A stretch of 64,000 bases of DNA from assembly GCF_007004545.3 (NCBI RefSeq), contig NZ_CP045503.2:4000102-4064101 (forward strand). The letters run 5' to 3'. The position numbers were made by a program, and so were the translations under genes. The notes below the pieces were generated by a model. The model saw nothing but the letters and a program-made list of their open reading frames with translations, ran no database searches and was not told where the DNA came from. Source of the stretch: Shewanella eurypsychrophilus (lineage in GTDB: Bacteria; Pseudomonadota; Gammaproteobacteria; Enterobacterales; Shewanellaceae). This document shows, piece by piece, positions 27,139 through 36,560 of this stretch; position 1 is the stretch's first letter; every line of letters starts with the position of its first letter.

Positions 27139-29181
27139 ATGAAAACATCAATACTCACAGCATCAATCGTTACTGCATTGGCATTAAATGCTGTCTCATT
27201 TAATACCAGCGCTGCGCAGCATGATCATGACCACGTTCATGGCGATCTTAATGTCAATGGCAAGACTGCAACACAAACTACACTGGATCTGAATAAGGCC
27301 TTCTCGGCGACGCTCGATTGGGACAACCGACAAGCCTTCGACAACAATAAGCGAGGCCTTATTGCACCGCTAGATAAAGCCTCTGCTGCAATTATGTTTG
27401 ACGACTATGCCTTTATTGACCAAGAGAGTGTATCAGCAACAGTAAATCCCTCTTTATATCGTCAGGCACAGGTTAATATGACAGCCGCTGGACTTTACGA
27501 AGTCCGTGACGGCATCTATCAGGTTCGCGGTACGGATCTGTCTAACATCACCTTTATTCGCTCTGACAATGGCTGGATTGTCTACGACGTACTCTTGACT
27601 AAAGAAGCCGCTAAAGCCTCTACAGAGTTCTTCTTCAAGCACGTGCCAGCAGGAAAAGGCCTACCTATTGTTGCCATGATCTATTCACACTCACATGCCG
27701 ATCACTTCGGTGGTTCCCGTGCTATCCAGGATATGTTTCCAGATGTGATCGTCTATGGAGCAAACGGCATCACTAAAGAGACCATCGACGAAAATGTACT
27801 GGCAGGTAATGCCATGTCTCGCCGTACAGCCTACCAATATGGCGCAACACTTGGCGCCCATGAGCATGGCATCGTAGATGCGGGGCTTGGTAAAGCATTA
27901 TCGAAGGGAGAGATCACCTATGTGCTTCCGGATCACGAACTTAATCAAAAAGGCAAATTTGAAACCGTTAAAATTGATGGCTTAGAGATGGTGTTTATCG
28001 ATACAGCAGGCACTGAGGCACCTGCCGGTATGGCCACTTATATTCCGAGTATGAAATCACTCTGGACCGGCGAGATGATGTATCACGGTATGCATAATGT
28101 TTACACCTTGCGCGGCGCAAAAGTGCGTGACTCACTTAAATGGTCAAAAGATATCAACGAGATGATTAATGCCTGGGGCGGTGAAGTTACCACACTATTT
28201 GGTTCTCATTCATCACCTATATGGGGCAATGAGCCGATCAATGACTTCATGAAGCTTCAGCGAGATAACTATGGCTTCGTACATAACCAGTCACTACGCT
28301 TAGCTAACCAAGGCGTCGTCATGCAAGATATCGGTGATGAGATAGTAAAAGTACTCCCAAACTCTATTCAACAAGCTTGGCACACCAATGGCTATCATGG
28401 TTCATACAGTCACAATGCCCGTGCGGTGTACAACATGTATTTGGGTTACTTCGATATGAATCCAGCCAACCTCAATCCACTACCTACGCATCCGGAAGCC
28501 ACCAAGTTCGTCGAGTATATGGGCGGCGCTGATGCAGTAGTCAATAAAGCGCAAGCCGACTATAAACAGGGAGAATATCGCTTTGTTGCAACAGCCCTAA
28601 ATAAAGTCGTCATGGCTGAGCCTGATAATAAAGCAGCCCGCACACTGCTCGCAGATACCTATGAGCAACTAGGCTATCAGTCTGAAACTATGGGATGGCG
28701 CAATACTTACCTAACAGGAGCACAAGAGCTCAGGGTCGGCACAATGCCAGGTACACCTAAAACGGCTTCTGCCGATGTACTGGCTGAGATGTCGATCACT
28801 AACTTACTGGATTATATGGCAGTAAAAATAGATTCAAGCATCGCTCAGCACACACCATTTACGATGAACGTTCTGATACCGGACCTTAATGAAATACATT
28901 TTGTAGAGATGTCCAACGGTAACCTTAACAACGGACTAGTGACTAAAGCTAAAACAGCTGATGCAACCTTGACTATCAATAAGGCTGATGTCACTCAAAT
29001 ACTGCTCGGTAAGGCCACTCTTGCTGAACTGGCTAAGGCGGGGAAAGCGACGATTACTGGCAATGCTAACGTCCTAGAGGAGTTAAAAGCAGCCTCGGTT
29101 GAGTTCGATACTAGCTTTGAGATAGTTCCGCGCCCATCGAAAGGCAACGAAGTCGATGCACACTTTTATAAAAAGCACTAA
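27139..29181 (+). CDS. secreted alkyl sulfatase (SdsA1/Yjc-type, metallo-beta-lactamase fold)
   Basis: Hydrolyses primary alkyl sulfates to alcohol and sulfate in the periplasm. The 680-residue product has a signal peptide (cleavage near NTSAA, about residue 26). The zinc motif HSHADH places ligands at His184, His186, Asp188 and His189. GTEAPAGMATYIP, FGSHSSPIWGN and GYHGSYSHNARAVYNMYLGY are typical of this family. The C-terminal ~130 residues form an SCP2-like lipid-binding domain. AGGGGA precedes the ATG. A His/Asp-rich stretch (HDHDHVHGD) follows the signal peptide. Confidence 0.93.
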   Translation: MKTSILTASIVTALALNAVSFNTSAAQHDHDHVHGDLNVNGKTATQTTLDLNKAFSATLDWDNRQAFDNNKRGLIAPLDKASAAIMFDDYAFIDQESVSATVNPSLYRQAQVNMTAAGLYEVRDGIYQVRGTDLSNITFIRSDNGWIVYDVLLTKEAAKASTEFFFKHVPAGKGLPIVAMIYSHSHADHFGGSRAIQDMFPDVIVYGANGITKETIDENVLAGNAMSRRTAYQYGATLGAHEHGIVDAGLGKALSKGEITYVLPDHELNQKGKFETVKIDGLEMVFIDTAGTEAPAGMATYIPSMKSLWTGEMMYHGMHNVYTLRGAKVRDSLKWSKDINEMINAWGGEVTTLFGSHSSPIWGNEPINDFMKLQRDNYGFVHNQSLRLANQGVVMQDIGDEIVKVLPNSIQQAWHTNGYHGSYSHNARAVYNMYLGYFDMNPANLNPLPTHPEATKFVEYMGGADAVVNKAQADYKQGEYRFVATALNKVVMAEPDNKAARTLLADTYEQLGYQSETMGWRNTYLTGAQELRVGTMPGTPKTASADVLAEMSITNLLDYMAVKIDSSIAQHTPFTMNVLIPDLNEIHFVEMSNGNLNNGLVTKAKTADATLTINKADVTQILLGKATLAELAKAGKATITGNANVLEELKAASVEFDTSFEIVPRPSKGNEVDAHFYKKH

Positions 29182-29355
29182 CCTTTTAAACTCACTTAGT
29201 GTCACACTCTATTAGCGGGAGGGGGAGCTTGTTGCCCCCTGCTTATTTTTACTCCATCTTAATCATTTCAAATTCAATGTTACAAAGCACAATTAAAACA
29301 CCAATCAAAATACATAGGTACCCACAAAGAGGTACGCCTATATAGGTATAACGCG

Positions 29356-29369
29356 TTGATCTCAATCAC
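29356..29369 (+). promoter_or_regulatory. FNR/CRP-type box upstream of porin gene
   Basis: TTGATCTCAATCAC matches TTGAT-N4-ATCAA in all but the last position. It lies 113 bases upstream of the porin ATG in the 300-base gap after the sulfatase gene, a plausible activator position. In Shewanella, CRP and EtrA both recognise similar sites. Inference beyond the sequence match. Confidence 0.45.
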
Positions 29370-29482
29370 ATTTATCAACACCAAAAATTAATCATTCCGT
29401 AACCTTGTTTTAGATCAATAAACAGAGTCCTTATCACCTCTATAACACACGTAGAGCAATGATGAAACATAAGGACTACACA

Positions 29483-30673
29483 ATGAAAGTTCGTGCACTT
29501 ACCCTAGCAATTTTAACTTCTCTTTCGGCCTCTGCTGTTGCTGCTGACAGCGTTGACCCATTAAAAAAAGCCTTTATCGATGATTCAAAGGTAAATCTTC
29601 AATTCCGCTTACGCTACGAAGATGCTGATGTCGATACAGTTGATAACCAAAACCAAACAACGTTAAGAACCCGACTTACCTATCAAACCGGTGATATATA
29701 TAATCTTTTCGCGTTAACTGAAATTGATGATGTCCGTTCGACTGACAATGAAGCGCTTATCGCTGATTACGAATACACTCAGATTAACCAAGCGTTTATC
29801 GGCTACAGAGGCCCTGCCGAGACGTTAGTAAAATACGGTCGTCAACGTATCTTACTCGACAACCAAAGATTTGTCGGTGGTGTCGGTTTCCGCCAGAATG
29901 AACAAACTTACGATGCTTTCTCGGTGAAAAATACCGCGATTGAAAACCTCACCGCCTACTACTCTTATGTGAATAATGTTAACCGTATCTTCCCTGAAGG
30001 TTCTGGTAAAGAAGAGCATAAAAACGAAACTAGCTTGCTCAATATCAATTATAAAGCAGGCGAAATAACCAACATGACTGGTTACGCTTACTTAATCGAC
30101 AATATCAATGTTGCCGCTTTCTCAACTGACACCTATGGTGTTCGTGCTGCGGGTAAATTAAAGCTTGATGCAATCAAGCTTAGCTATGAAGCAGAGTATG
30201 CCCAGCAGTCAGAAGGTGGAGATAACCCAACAAGCTATACCGCTAACTACTATAAGCTTGGCGCAGGAGTTGGCTTCGGAGCATTCGGCGCTAAAGTGGG
30301 CTATGAAGTCCTTGGTTCTGATGATGGTAAAGCGGGTTTCATTACACCATTAGCAACATTGCACGCCTTTAACGGCTGGACCGATAAATTCCTATTTGGC
30401 GGTAAAGGTAACTGGGAAAATGGTCTTGTAGATACTCATGTGGTGCTTACAGCTAAACTTGCAGGGCTTAAGTTACTGGCTAAATATCATAAGTTTGATT
30501 CAGATTTTGGTGATATCGACATGGGTCAAGAGTGGGGCGTTGCAGCTACTTACCCATTTGCTAAACACTATAGCGTTGGTGTGAAGTATGCTAGCTTCAG
30601 TGGCGCCGATGCGGGTTATGGCTTCTCGAACGATACCGATAAGCTATGGCTAACATTGCAAGCAAAGTATTAA
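29483..30673 (+). CDS. outer-membrane porin-like beta-barrel
   Basis: A 396-residue exported protein. I choose the ATG at 29483 because AAGGA lies 8 bases upstream and it starts a clean signal peptide (cleavage near AVAA). An upstream ATG would add 8 polar residues. The mature part has strands such as NLQFRLRYEDADVD and YGRQRILLDNQRFVGG that resemble alginate-export-type (Opr-like) porins. The final residues ALQAKY-like end in Tyr. The substrate is unknown. The gene upstream encodes the alkyl sulfatase. Confidence 0.82.
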   Translation: MKVRALTLAILTSLSASAVAADSVDPLKKAFIDDSKVNLQFRLRYEDADVDTVDNQNQTTLRTRLTYQTGDIYNLFALTEIDDVRSTDNEALIADYEYTQINQAFIGYRGPAETLVKYGRQRILLDNQRFVGGVGFRQNEQTYDAFSVKNTAIENLTAYYSYVNNVNRIFPEGSGKEEHKNETSLLNINYKAGEITNMTGYAYLIDNINVAAFSTDTYGVRAAGKLKLDAIKLSYEAEYAQQSEGGDNPTSYTANYYKLGAGVGFGAFGAKVGYEVLGSDDGKAGFITPLATLHAFNGWTDKFLFGGKGNWENGLVDTHVVLTAKLAGLKLLAKYHKFDSDFGDIDMGQEWGVAATYPFAKHYSVGVKYASFSGADAGYGFSNDTDKLWLTLQAKY

Positions 30674-30781
30674 CGCTAAGTACTTACGCAAAGCACTAAC
30701 GCAAAGTACTAACGCTAAAATGAGCAATAAAGCGCATTGATAATGTCAGGCTTAGGGTCTGGCTTATCTCTCGCTCCCTTT

Positions 30782-30823
30782 GAGCAGACATGACGAAAAT
30801 TGTTCGTCACTCTGCTCTTTTTT
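30782..30823. terminator. terminator between porin and pfaE
   Basis: A two-part stem (GAGCAGA with TCTGCTC, and GACGAA with TTCGTC) is followed by TTTTTT. It serves the porin gene and also ends the convergent pfaE. Confidence 0.85.
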
Positions 30824-30830
30824 CTATGTG

Positions 30831-31709
30831 CTAAATCGATTCAATCGCTTTTAACAGAGCTGCAAGCTCCATCTTCTGAGCATGAACACCCAAGGTTAAA
30901 TTTGTATCCACACTGACAGCAAACCGATAATCTTCATTTAACTTGCCAAGTAACACCGACCAGTCATCGGCTGATTTAACCAAATCCCCTTGATGAAGGT
31001 TTAACTGAATATTTTCATTAACTCGCAAATCATCAATACACGTCTCTTGTTCGAATAAGGCCAGTTTTGTCGTTTTAATCTCTGACAAATCGAAGCTGAA
31101 TGATTTAAGAGATAATGCTAAACCAAGCCCCTTAGCCTTGATATAGGATTCTTTCAATGCCCATAAATCAAAAAAACGCTCTCTTTGTTGATCATTTGGC
31201 AGTGCTAGCAGAGCTTCAGATTCCTCATGGGTAAAATAATGATTCAAGATAGGATAAATGTTAGTGCTTTGCCTATAGCGCTCGATATCGACACCTAATT
31301 CGCATATCGATTGGCCTTCAGTTATCTGCATCACAGCGACAATAAGCCAATCACCGCTATGGCTGATATTAAAGATAAGCCCGCTGCTCGCATGTTGCTC
31401 ACTAATCAGCTTAGGTTTCCCTTTTTTACCATATTCAAAACACCAATCTTGTGGTGATAGAAACTCACCTTTTAAGCTAGTCTCCTTAGCAAGCAGAGAT
31501 AAAATCCCTCTTAAAAAGCCCCTAACCATCAAACCTTGCTCTCTGGCTGCCAGCTGAAGATAACGAGCTACTTTAGTCCGTTCATCTTCAGGGAGCCAAC
31601 CTCTAATGACATCGGCTTGCGAAGGTGTCATTAATTCATGTTTGAGTGGACAGAAAAAAAGACTGAGTTTGCCCTTGCCTGACTCCTGAGGGGAAATAAC
31701 TTGACTCAA
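30831..31709 (-). CDS. pfaE: 4'-phosphopantetheinyl transferase for PUFA synthase
   Basis: Transfers phosphopantetheine from CoA onto the ACP serines of PfaA. The 292-residue product is an Sfp-type transferase; its metal/CoA motifs are LGVDIERYRQ and WALKESYIKAKGLGL (about residues 145-155 and 188-202). The start is a TTG at 31709 with CGGAG about 7 bases upstream; there is no good ATG. Shewanella pfaE lies on the opposite strand about 10 kb from pfaRABCD, as here, so it is assigned pfaE rather than a general Sfp. Confidence 0.92.
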   Translation of the reverse strand: MSQVISPQESGKGKLSLFFCPLKHELMTPSQADVIRGWLPEDERTKVARYLQLAAREQGLMVRGFLRGILSLLAKETSLKGEFLSPQDWCFEYGKKGKPKLISEQHASSGLIFNISHSGDWLIVAVMQITEGQSICELGVDIERYRQSTNIYPILNHYFTHEESEALLALPNDQQRERFFDLWALKESYIKAKGLGLALSLKSFSFDLSEIKTTKLALFEQETCIDDLRVNENIQLNLHQGDLVKSADDWSVLLGKLNEDYRFAVSVDTNLTLGVHAQKMELAALLKAIESI

Positions 31710-31919
31710 ACTGACTCCGAATTAGTGAAATAGGCTACTGAGATCTTATCAAAGCCAACGCGATAGAGATAGCTAATCAAAAGCTGCGTCCAGATTTCAT
31801 CTTCTGTGATATCAATATCAATCCTTTACTCTCAACAGGCAATAAATGCCATTTACGTTACTTAGTTATTAATATAAGTTATTGTCTGTATTAGCATTAA
31901 AATTTCATTTAGGATCATA

Positions 31920-32141
31920 ATGACAAGTTATAATGAGTACAAGGTAGTTCATATCGTCGAAGGCGGCTGCGGCACAATTTTATTAGGTTCTAGCGGCCTG
32001 CCACTGAAAAAAATGGAAGCAACACTCAATGAGCAAGCTGCCGATGGCTGGCAAGTGGTGTTTCAAGTGATCGAGCGCAAACGTTTTTGGCTATTTTGGA
32101 ATCGAGAAGCTGTGATTGTCACACTGGGTCGTAACGGCTAA
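31920..32141 (+). CDS. DUF4177 family protein
   Basis: A 73-residue protein with the DUF4177 pattern (YNEYKVVHI, LNEQAADGWQVVFQV, WLFWNREAVIVTL). It is a small cytosolic protein of unknown function. AGGA precedes the ATG. Its stop overlaps the yidD start (TAATG), making the first of three coupled genes. Confidence 0.82.
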   Translation: MTSYNEYKVVHIVEGGCGTILLGSSGLPLKKMEATLNEQAADGWQVVFQVIERKRFWLFWNREAVIVTLGRNG

Positions 32142-32377
32142 TGAGTTTGTCGAAGCACGCCATCGCTTTGATTAATCGCTATCAGCGCAAGGGCGGCTCT
32201 AAGCATTACTTCAATCTAGAATGTAATTTTACGCCGACCTGCTCAGAATACACTAAACAAGCCATCGAACATTATGGCTTACTGAGTGGCTGTAAATTCG
32301 GCTTCAAACGAATAATGCGCTGCTCTGAGCCCGATTGTGTCAGTATCAGTCATGATCCCTTACATAAGGAGAAATGA
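32141..32377 (+). CDS. stand-alone YidD-family membrane protein insertion factor
   Basis: A 78-residue YidD protein. Family motifs are INRYQR, then CNFTPTCSEYTKQAIEHYG and KRIMRCSEPD, with the conserved cysteines. YidD normally sits between rnpA and yidC and aids YidC-dependent insertion. This copy is away from that locus and coupled to DUF4177 and a TM2-like gene, so it is probably a paralogue with its own role. It overlaps both neighbours (TAATG upstream, ATGATG downstream). Confidence 0.9.
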   Translation: MSLSKHAIALINRYQRKGGSKHYFNLECNFTPTCSEYTKQAIEHYGLLSGCKFGFKRIMRCSEPDCVSISHDPLHKEK

Positions 32378-32787
32378 TGTTCACGTCTAAAGAGGCATTG
32401 GCTGAGCAAGAAGAGGCGATACGCCTAAAGGTGCGTCAGCTAAGCGACGAGCAGAAAAAGCATTTCCATAGGTTAACGCTTAAAAGCATTAAAGACCCAG
32501 ACACCTATGCCGTTCTCAATTGGTGTTTTATTGCTGGCTTTCACCACTTTTACCTTGGGAAATTTATTCGTGGCGCTGTGAACTTGAGTCTATTGATTTT
32601 AGGGCTGATTTTATTGTTCAGTATCGAGCCTCCATGGGTTGGTCTTGGCATCTATGGCTTGGTATTTTTGTTAGAGCTACCTCAATTGCTCAATGCACAA
32701 AATATCATCCATCAATACAATAATCAGCTGATGCAAGCATGTTTAGTTGAGGTGCTCGGTGCTTCAAATGACAAGCCTTTAGCCTAG
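32374..32787 (+). CDS. TM2-domain membrane protein
   Basis: A 137-residue protein. The N-terminal 50 residues are charged and helical. Then comes a TM2 domain: GFHHFYLGKFIRGAVNLSLL followed by two hydrophobic helices (about residues 50-105). Function is unknown. It is the third gene of the coupled DUF4177-yidD-TM2 set; it starts four bases before the yidD stop and ends at a terminator (32859-32887). Confidence 0.85.
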   Translation: MMFTSKEALAEQEEAIRLKVRQLSDEQKKHFHRLTLKSIKDPDTYAVLNWCFIAGFHHFYLGKFIRGAVNLSLLILGLILLFSIEPPWVGLGIYGLVFLLELPQLLNAQNIIHQYNNQLMQACLVEVLGASNDKPLA

Positions 32788-32858
32788 CTAATAGCCTCTT
32801 TTGAGAGTGACATATGCCTAGCTATGGCAAAGTTTGAATGATACGAAATTAAGAAACT

Positions 32859-32887
32859 AAAAAGCCTCGATAAATCGAGGCTTTTTT
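32859..32887. terminator. terminator after TM2 gene
   Basis: AAAAGCCTCGAT and ATCGAGGCTTTT form a 12-bp stem with a 2-base loop and a T tail. It can also terminate the convergent CCGSCS gene. Confidence 0.92.
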
Positions 32888-32927
32888 ATGCAATATCAAC
32901 ACAGACTTTTGATTCTTGTAACAGGCT

Positions 32928-33107
32928 CTATGAGCATGAACCGCAGCACACTCCCGGCTCACCATGCTTTGGCTTCTTATCAGCCTCTACTTTTACACCC
33001 GTATCATTAGTGTCTTGCTTCAAACTTTGAATGGACTCAAGCTCAGTTTGAGCGCTGTTTTCTGCCGTATCTTTCTTTTTAAAAAAACTAACACCTGATA
33101 TAGCCAT
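32928..33107 (-). CDS. CCGSCS-motif small protein
   Basis: A 59-residue protein. I choose the ATG at 33107, which has GAGGA upstream; upstream in-frame starts lack a ribosome-binding site. The N-terminus MAISGVSFFKKKD is followed by a polar middle. The C-terminus ends in GVCCGSCS, the defining feature of the small CCGSCS-motif proteins of marine gammaproteobacteria. The cysteines probably bind metal (inference). Function is unknown. Confidence 0.75.
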   Translation of the reverse strand: MAISGVSFFKKKDTAENSAQTELESIQSLKQDTNDTGVKVEADKKPKHGEPGVCCGSCS

Positions 33108-33273
33108 AGTGATCCTCATAAATAGCAAGTTTAAACATTCATTTTTTTAGCATGTTATTAATTCCGACTAATTTAGTCAAGTATATAGTGTTAGTTTATA
33201 GAGATAGGATTTAAGTATTTGAGAGTGATGAGTAAAAAATAGTAACTAAATCTTAGCCTTAGAAAGAAAAGAG

Positions 33274-34557
33274 TTAAAAACTCCATTTTAGCTGCATAAA
33301 CCCAAGTGTCGATGCGCTCTGTGAAAACAAGCTGCCACTGCGACCATCGAATCGCTGCAATACCATCAGCATGCTCCACTCATTAGCCAATGAATAACTC
33401 ATACTAGCGCCATAAAAATAGGAGCCATCATCATAAAAGCTCGAGCTAAAAGTGAGTCGACTCAATGGTGAAACATCAAAGCCAAGCTCAAGATAGCTGG
33501 TCCAGTTGGTAAAGCTTAAGGTTCTAGCGGTCAAAGGTAAATTGAGGTATAGCAGAGCACTATCTGAGTCAGTGGGCTCTGAGATATGCAGCACAGAGCC
33601 TCTGATCATCCAATTTCTCGCGCCGGTAAAACTATAATCCATCTCTATTGTGGCGACACTGCTTGCTTCTAGTCTCTGTGCTCTAGGAGATAAACTCGCT
33701 CCATTAGCTAAAGGGTTTATGGCAGTTGGTATGTTAGCGCTAGAGTCATATGGCACAGGATCTTCCGCTGGCCAATAATTATATTGAGGATCAAAATAGC
33801 TCACTTCACCTCTAAAGCCCGCGCCGGCAATATCGCCAGCAAAACCTGCACCAATAACATGGTCAAAGCCTGACTTGCCGATTAAGAACTGCATGTCCCA
33901 ACTAGCATAATTAGTTAAATACCGCGCCGCATAGCTGGTTAACTTGTTATCTTGGTTAGGGTTATAGACAAAGTCCACTGAGCTGGCAAAGCCAAGTTTA
34001 CGGCTAATAAGCACAGCATCAGCGCCAGAACGCTCCTCGTAATCAAAATCATATATCGAATAAGCATTGAAAATATCATTAGGATTCCACAGCGTACTCA
34101 TCGCCCAATTAATACGAAAACGCCCGACTCTTGCCTGCCAGTCTCCACCTGCAAACTCACTGGGCTTCCAATTGATGTAGGCGCGATCAAACTGGGTATT
34201 ACCTACCCAACCATTACTGTCTAACCAGGTCGTCGACATATCCCAGTAACCAGGATCTAAACCGATAAGGTCACCATAACCAGGGATTTTTGCACTATCT
34301 CCATAAAACACTCTATTTCGCATCGATGCATTCAATCTAAGCTCACTATCGAAGCGATACTCGAAGTTAAATCGCTGATGTAAGAGATGATCAACACTAT
34401 CTGGGGATGAGTCAGGATAGGAGAGCGTGCCCATATATTTCACATAACCATCAAGATCCCAGCTTTTAGCTGGCTCGAGTCCAGGAATCGGTGCCGCGAA
34501 AGCTAGGCTTTGAAACAGAGCTAACGTTGAGAGAAAAAGTAACCCAGTGAATCTCAC
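33274..34557 (-). CDS. outer-membrane protein of a Lol-like export cluster
   Basis: A 427-residue predicted beta-barrel. The signal peptide (cleavage near LAFAAP) is followed by segments such as YVKYMGTLSYPDSS, NWKPSEFAGGDWQARVGRFR and SIYDFDYEERSGAD, and ends with MQLKWSF (terminal Phe). It resembles DUF1302-like outer-membrane proteins by layout. The start is a GTG at 34557 overlapping the ATPase stop by four bases (GTGA), so it is translated with the ABC transporter. This supports an outer-membrane partner for the exporter. Confidence 0.8.
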   Translation of the reverse strand: MRFTGLLFLSTLALFQSLAFAAPIPGLEPAKSWDLDGYVKYMGTLSYPDSSPDSVDHLLHQRFNFEYRFDSELRLNASMRNRVFYGDSAKIPGYGDLIGLDPGYWDMSTTWLDSNGWVGNTQFDRAYINWKPSEFAGGDWQARVGRFRINWAMSTLWNPNDIFNAYSIYDFDYEERSGADAVLISRKLGFASSVDFVYNPNQDNKLTSYAARYLTNYASWDMQFLIGKSGFDHVIGAGFAGDIAGAGFRGEVSYFDPQYNYWPAEDPVPYDSSANIPTAINPLANGASLSPRAQRLEASSVATIEMDYSFTGARNWMIRGSVLHISEPTDSDSALLYLNLPLTARTLSFTNWTSYLELGFDVSPLSRLTFSSSFYDDGSYFYGASMSYSLANEWSMLMVLQRFDGRSGSLFSQSASTLGFMQLKWSF

Positions 34558-35237
34558 TGCACCTTGTCCTCGGTTAACTGGCCATCTTCAAAAACAATCA
34601 CCCGACGGGCGCGCTTAATCACTCGTGGGTCGTGAGTTGAGAAGATAAATGTCGTGCCCTCATTTTCATTAAGCTGCTGCATGATATCCAGTAGCTCTGA
34701 AGTGCTCGCCGCATCTAAGTTTGCCGTGGGCTCATCGGCCATCACAAATTGCGGCCTTGGGGCTAAAGCACGGGCCACTGCGACCCGCTGCTGTTGTCCT
34801 CCCGAAAGCTTCGATGGCACTTTGTGTAAGTGATCCCCAAGCCCCACTCGCTTTAGAAGGTCTGTCGCTCTAGCTCGGCACTCATCCTCAGAATGTCCCT
34901 GTAGTTGCATCACAAACTCGACATTCTCAAGGGCTGTTAGCACTGGCAGCAGACTGTAATCCTGAAAGATAAAACCCACATGATCACGACGAAAACCAAT
35001 CAAGTCTTTATCACTTAACTGACAGAGATCATTTCCATCGATGATGACCCTGCCAGATGTTGGCTCATCGATGCCGCCTATCATATTGAGCAAGGTGGTT
35101 TTACCTGAACCTGAAGGGCCCATCACAGCAACAAACTCCCCTTGCTCAATATTGAGATCTAAAGCCTTAACCGCATGCACAGGAAAGTCGGTATCTTGAT
35201 TATAAATTTTACACAGTTGAGTTGTTTGAATACTCAT
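34554..35237 (-). CDS. ABC transporter ATPase, LolD/MacB type
   Basis: A 227-residue ATPase. I choose the ATG at 35237 (AAGGG upstream); the longer ORF begins in the intergenic gap. Walker A is GPSGSGKTT, the signature LSGGQQQRVAVARA, and Walker B FVMADEPTANLD; the D-loop and a following His in FSTHDPRV are also present. It belongs to the LolD/MacB branch that energises lipoprotein or lipid extraction. It follows two FtsX-type permeases and precedes the outer-membrane gene. Confidence 0.93.
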   Translation of the reverse strand: MSIQTTQLCKIYNQDTDFPVHAVKALDLNIEQGEFVAVMGPSGSGKTTLLNMIGGIDEPTSGRVIIDGNDLCQLSDKDLIGFRRDHVGFIFQDYSLLPVLTALENVEFVMQLQGHSEDECRARATDLLKRVGLGDHLHKVPSKLSGGQQQRVAVARALAPRPQFVMADEPTANLDAASTSELLDIMQQLNENEGTTFIFSTHDPRVIKRARRVIVFEDGQLTEDKVQ

Positions 35238-35321
35238 AGTTACCCTTCTTATCTTTAACGACTGACAAACGCAGGTACTGACAAACACAGATTTAGCCCC
35301 TTCATCACTTGCCAAGTGTCT

Positions 35322-36560
35322 TTAATGCTTTTCAGCCATGGCACCGACCGGGCTAAGTTTTAAGATCTGTCTTGCCGGATAAAGCGCTGCCAACAAGCTG
35401 ACAATAATGACAGTGGCAAAGGTAGAACAATACTCCAGCACAGAGACTTGAGGATAAAGAGTGGTATCTACGCCTAATGCCCCCACGCCTTCAGCCATGG
35501 CACCAAGTTCAATACCGGTAATTTGCAAAATATTAACTAAAATAGATGCACTGAAGACACCTAAAAGCCCCCCAGTAACACCGAGTAGCCCCGTCTCTAA
35601 TATGATCAGTGTAAATACCTTATGCTTTTGCATGCCGACAGCCATCAAGACGCCAAACTCGCGGGTCCGCTCAAATACCGACATCAACATGATATTGATA
35701 ATCCCAAAGCCCATTGCCAGCATAAAGATGGCCAACACAATCGCGTTACTCACGCCAATCTGAGAGATGATAGTTGCCAGCATAGGTTGGATCTGCTGCC
35801 AATCTCTGATGCGATTAGCCTGGTTACTACTTTCAGCATCAAGCCGCTGCTTCACCTTCAGCGCCGCCTCATTTGAGAATCGGTTTTCCGTTTGATGTAG
35901 CACGACTGCGATCTCATGAACACCATCAAGCCCCGCCAGCTTCATTAAGTCGCCGCGTCTAACATAGAGATTGCCATCATCAAATCCCGTTGAAGGCGTT
36001 TTGAAAATACCTGCCACCCTAAAAGCCGCGCCAGTGACATCTTTATCCACATTGCTAAAGGTTAAAACGACCTTTGATCCTAAACGCAATTTCAATCTGT
36101 CAGCTGTTTTCTGAGACACCAGCACAGGGTGTCTACCCTCAACTGGCAACCAACTCCCCGCAACCAGTTTACTGGCAAGTGGGGTAACTTTAGCTTCGTC
36201 ATCGATATCGACACCATTGATACGGATCCCACGGCTAGAGCGCGCCGAAGCGACCATGCCATCGACCAAAAATCGTGAAGACCAGGCTTTGACTTCTGGC
36301 ATACTCGCTAACGCTTCAGTGATTTTTTCTGGGGAATGGATAAGAAGTTTAAGCTCTGGATTATCAACATATTGACGATTATGAACTTGAAGATCGCTGG
36401 TTTTCCAAGCAATAGCATTGTCAATCATATTGCCGTACATTCCTGTCATAAATCCCATCATGGTCACCACGCCAATGAGGCCAAACACCATGGCACTGAG
36501 CATAATGGATGTACGTAGTTTATTTCGCCATAAATTACGCCAAGCCAATTTAATCAACAT
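35322..36560 (-). CDS. ABC transporter permease, LolC/E-MacB (FtsX) type, second copy
   Basis: A 412-residue permease. I start it at the ATG at 36560 (GGAGGG upstream). One transmembrane helix near the N-terminus (after MLIKLAWRNLWRNK) is followed by a periplasmic MacB-type domain and three C-terminal helices (about residues 280-400, MLAMGFGIINIMLMSVFERT). It is homologous to the permease at 36641-37897. Together they would form the membrane heterodimer for the LolD-like ATPase. A 33-codon remnant lies between the two genes. Confidence 0.92.
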   Translation of the reverse strand: MLIKLAWRNLWRNKLRTSIMLSAMVFGLIGVVTMMGFMTGMYGNMIDNAIAWKTSDLQVHNRQYVDNPELKLLIHSPEKITEALASMPEVKAWSSRFLVDGMVASARSSRGIRINGVDIDDEAKVTPLASKLVAGSWLPVEGRHPVLVSQKTADRLKLRLGSKVVLTFSNVDKDVTGAAFRVAGIFKTPSTGFDDGNLYVRRGDLMKLAGLDGVHEIAVVLHQTENRFSNEAALKVKQRLDAESSNQANRIRDWQQIQPMLATIISQIGVSNAIVLAIFMLAMGFGIINIMLMSVFERTREFGVLMAVGMQKHKVFTLIILETGLLGVTGGLLGVFSASILVNILQITGIELGAMAEGVGALGVDTTLYPQVSVLEYCSTFATVIIVSLLAALYPARQILKLSPVGAMAEKH

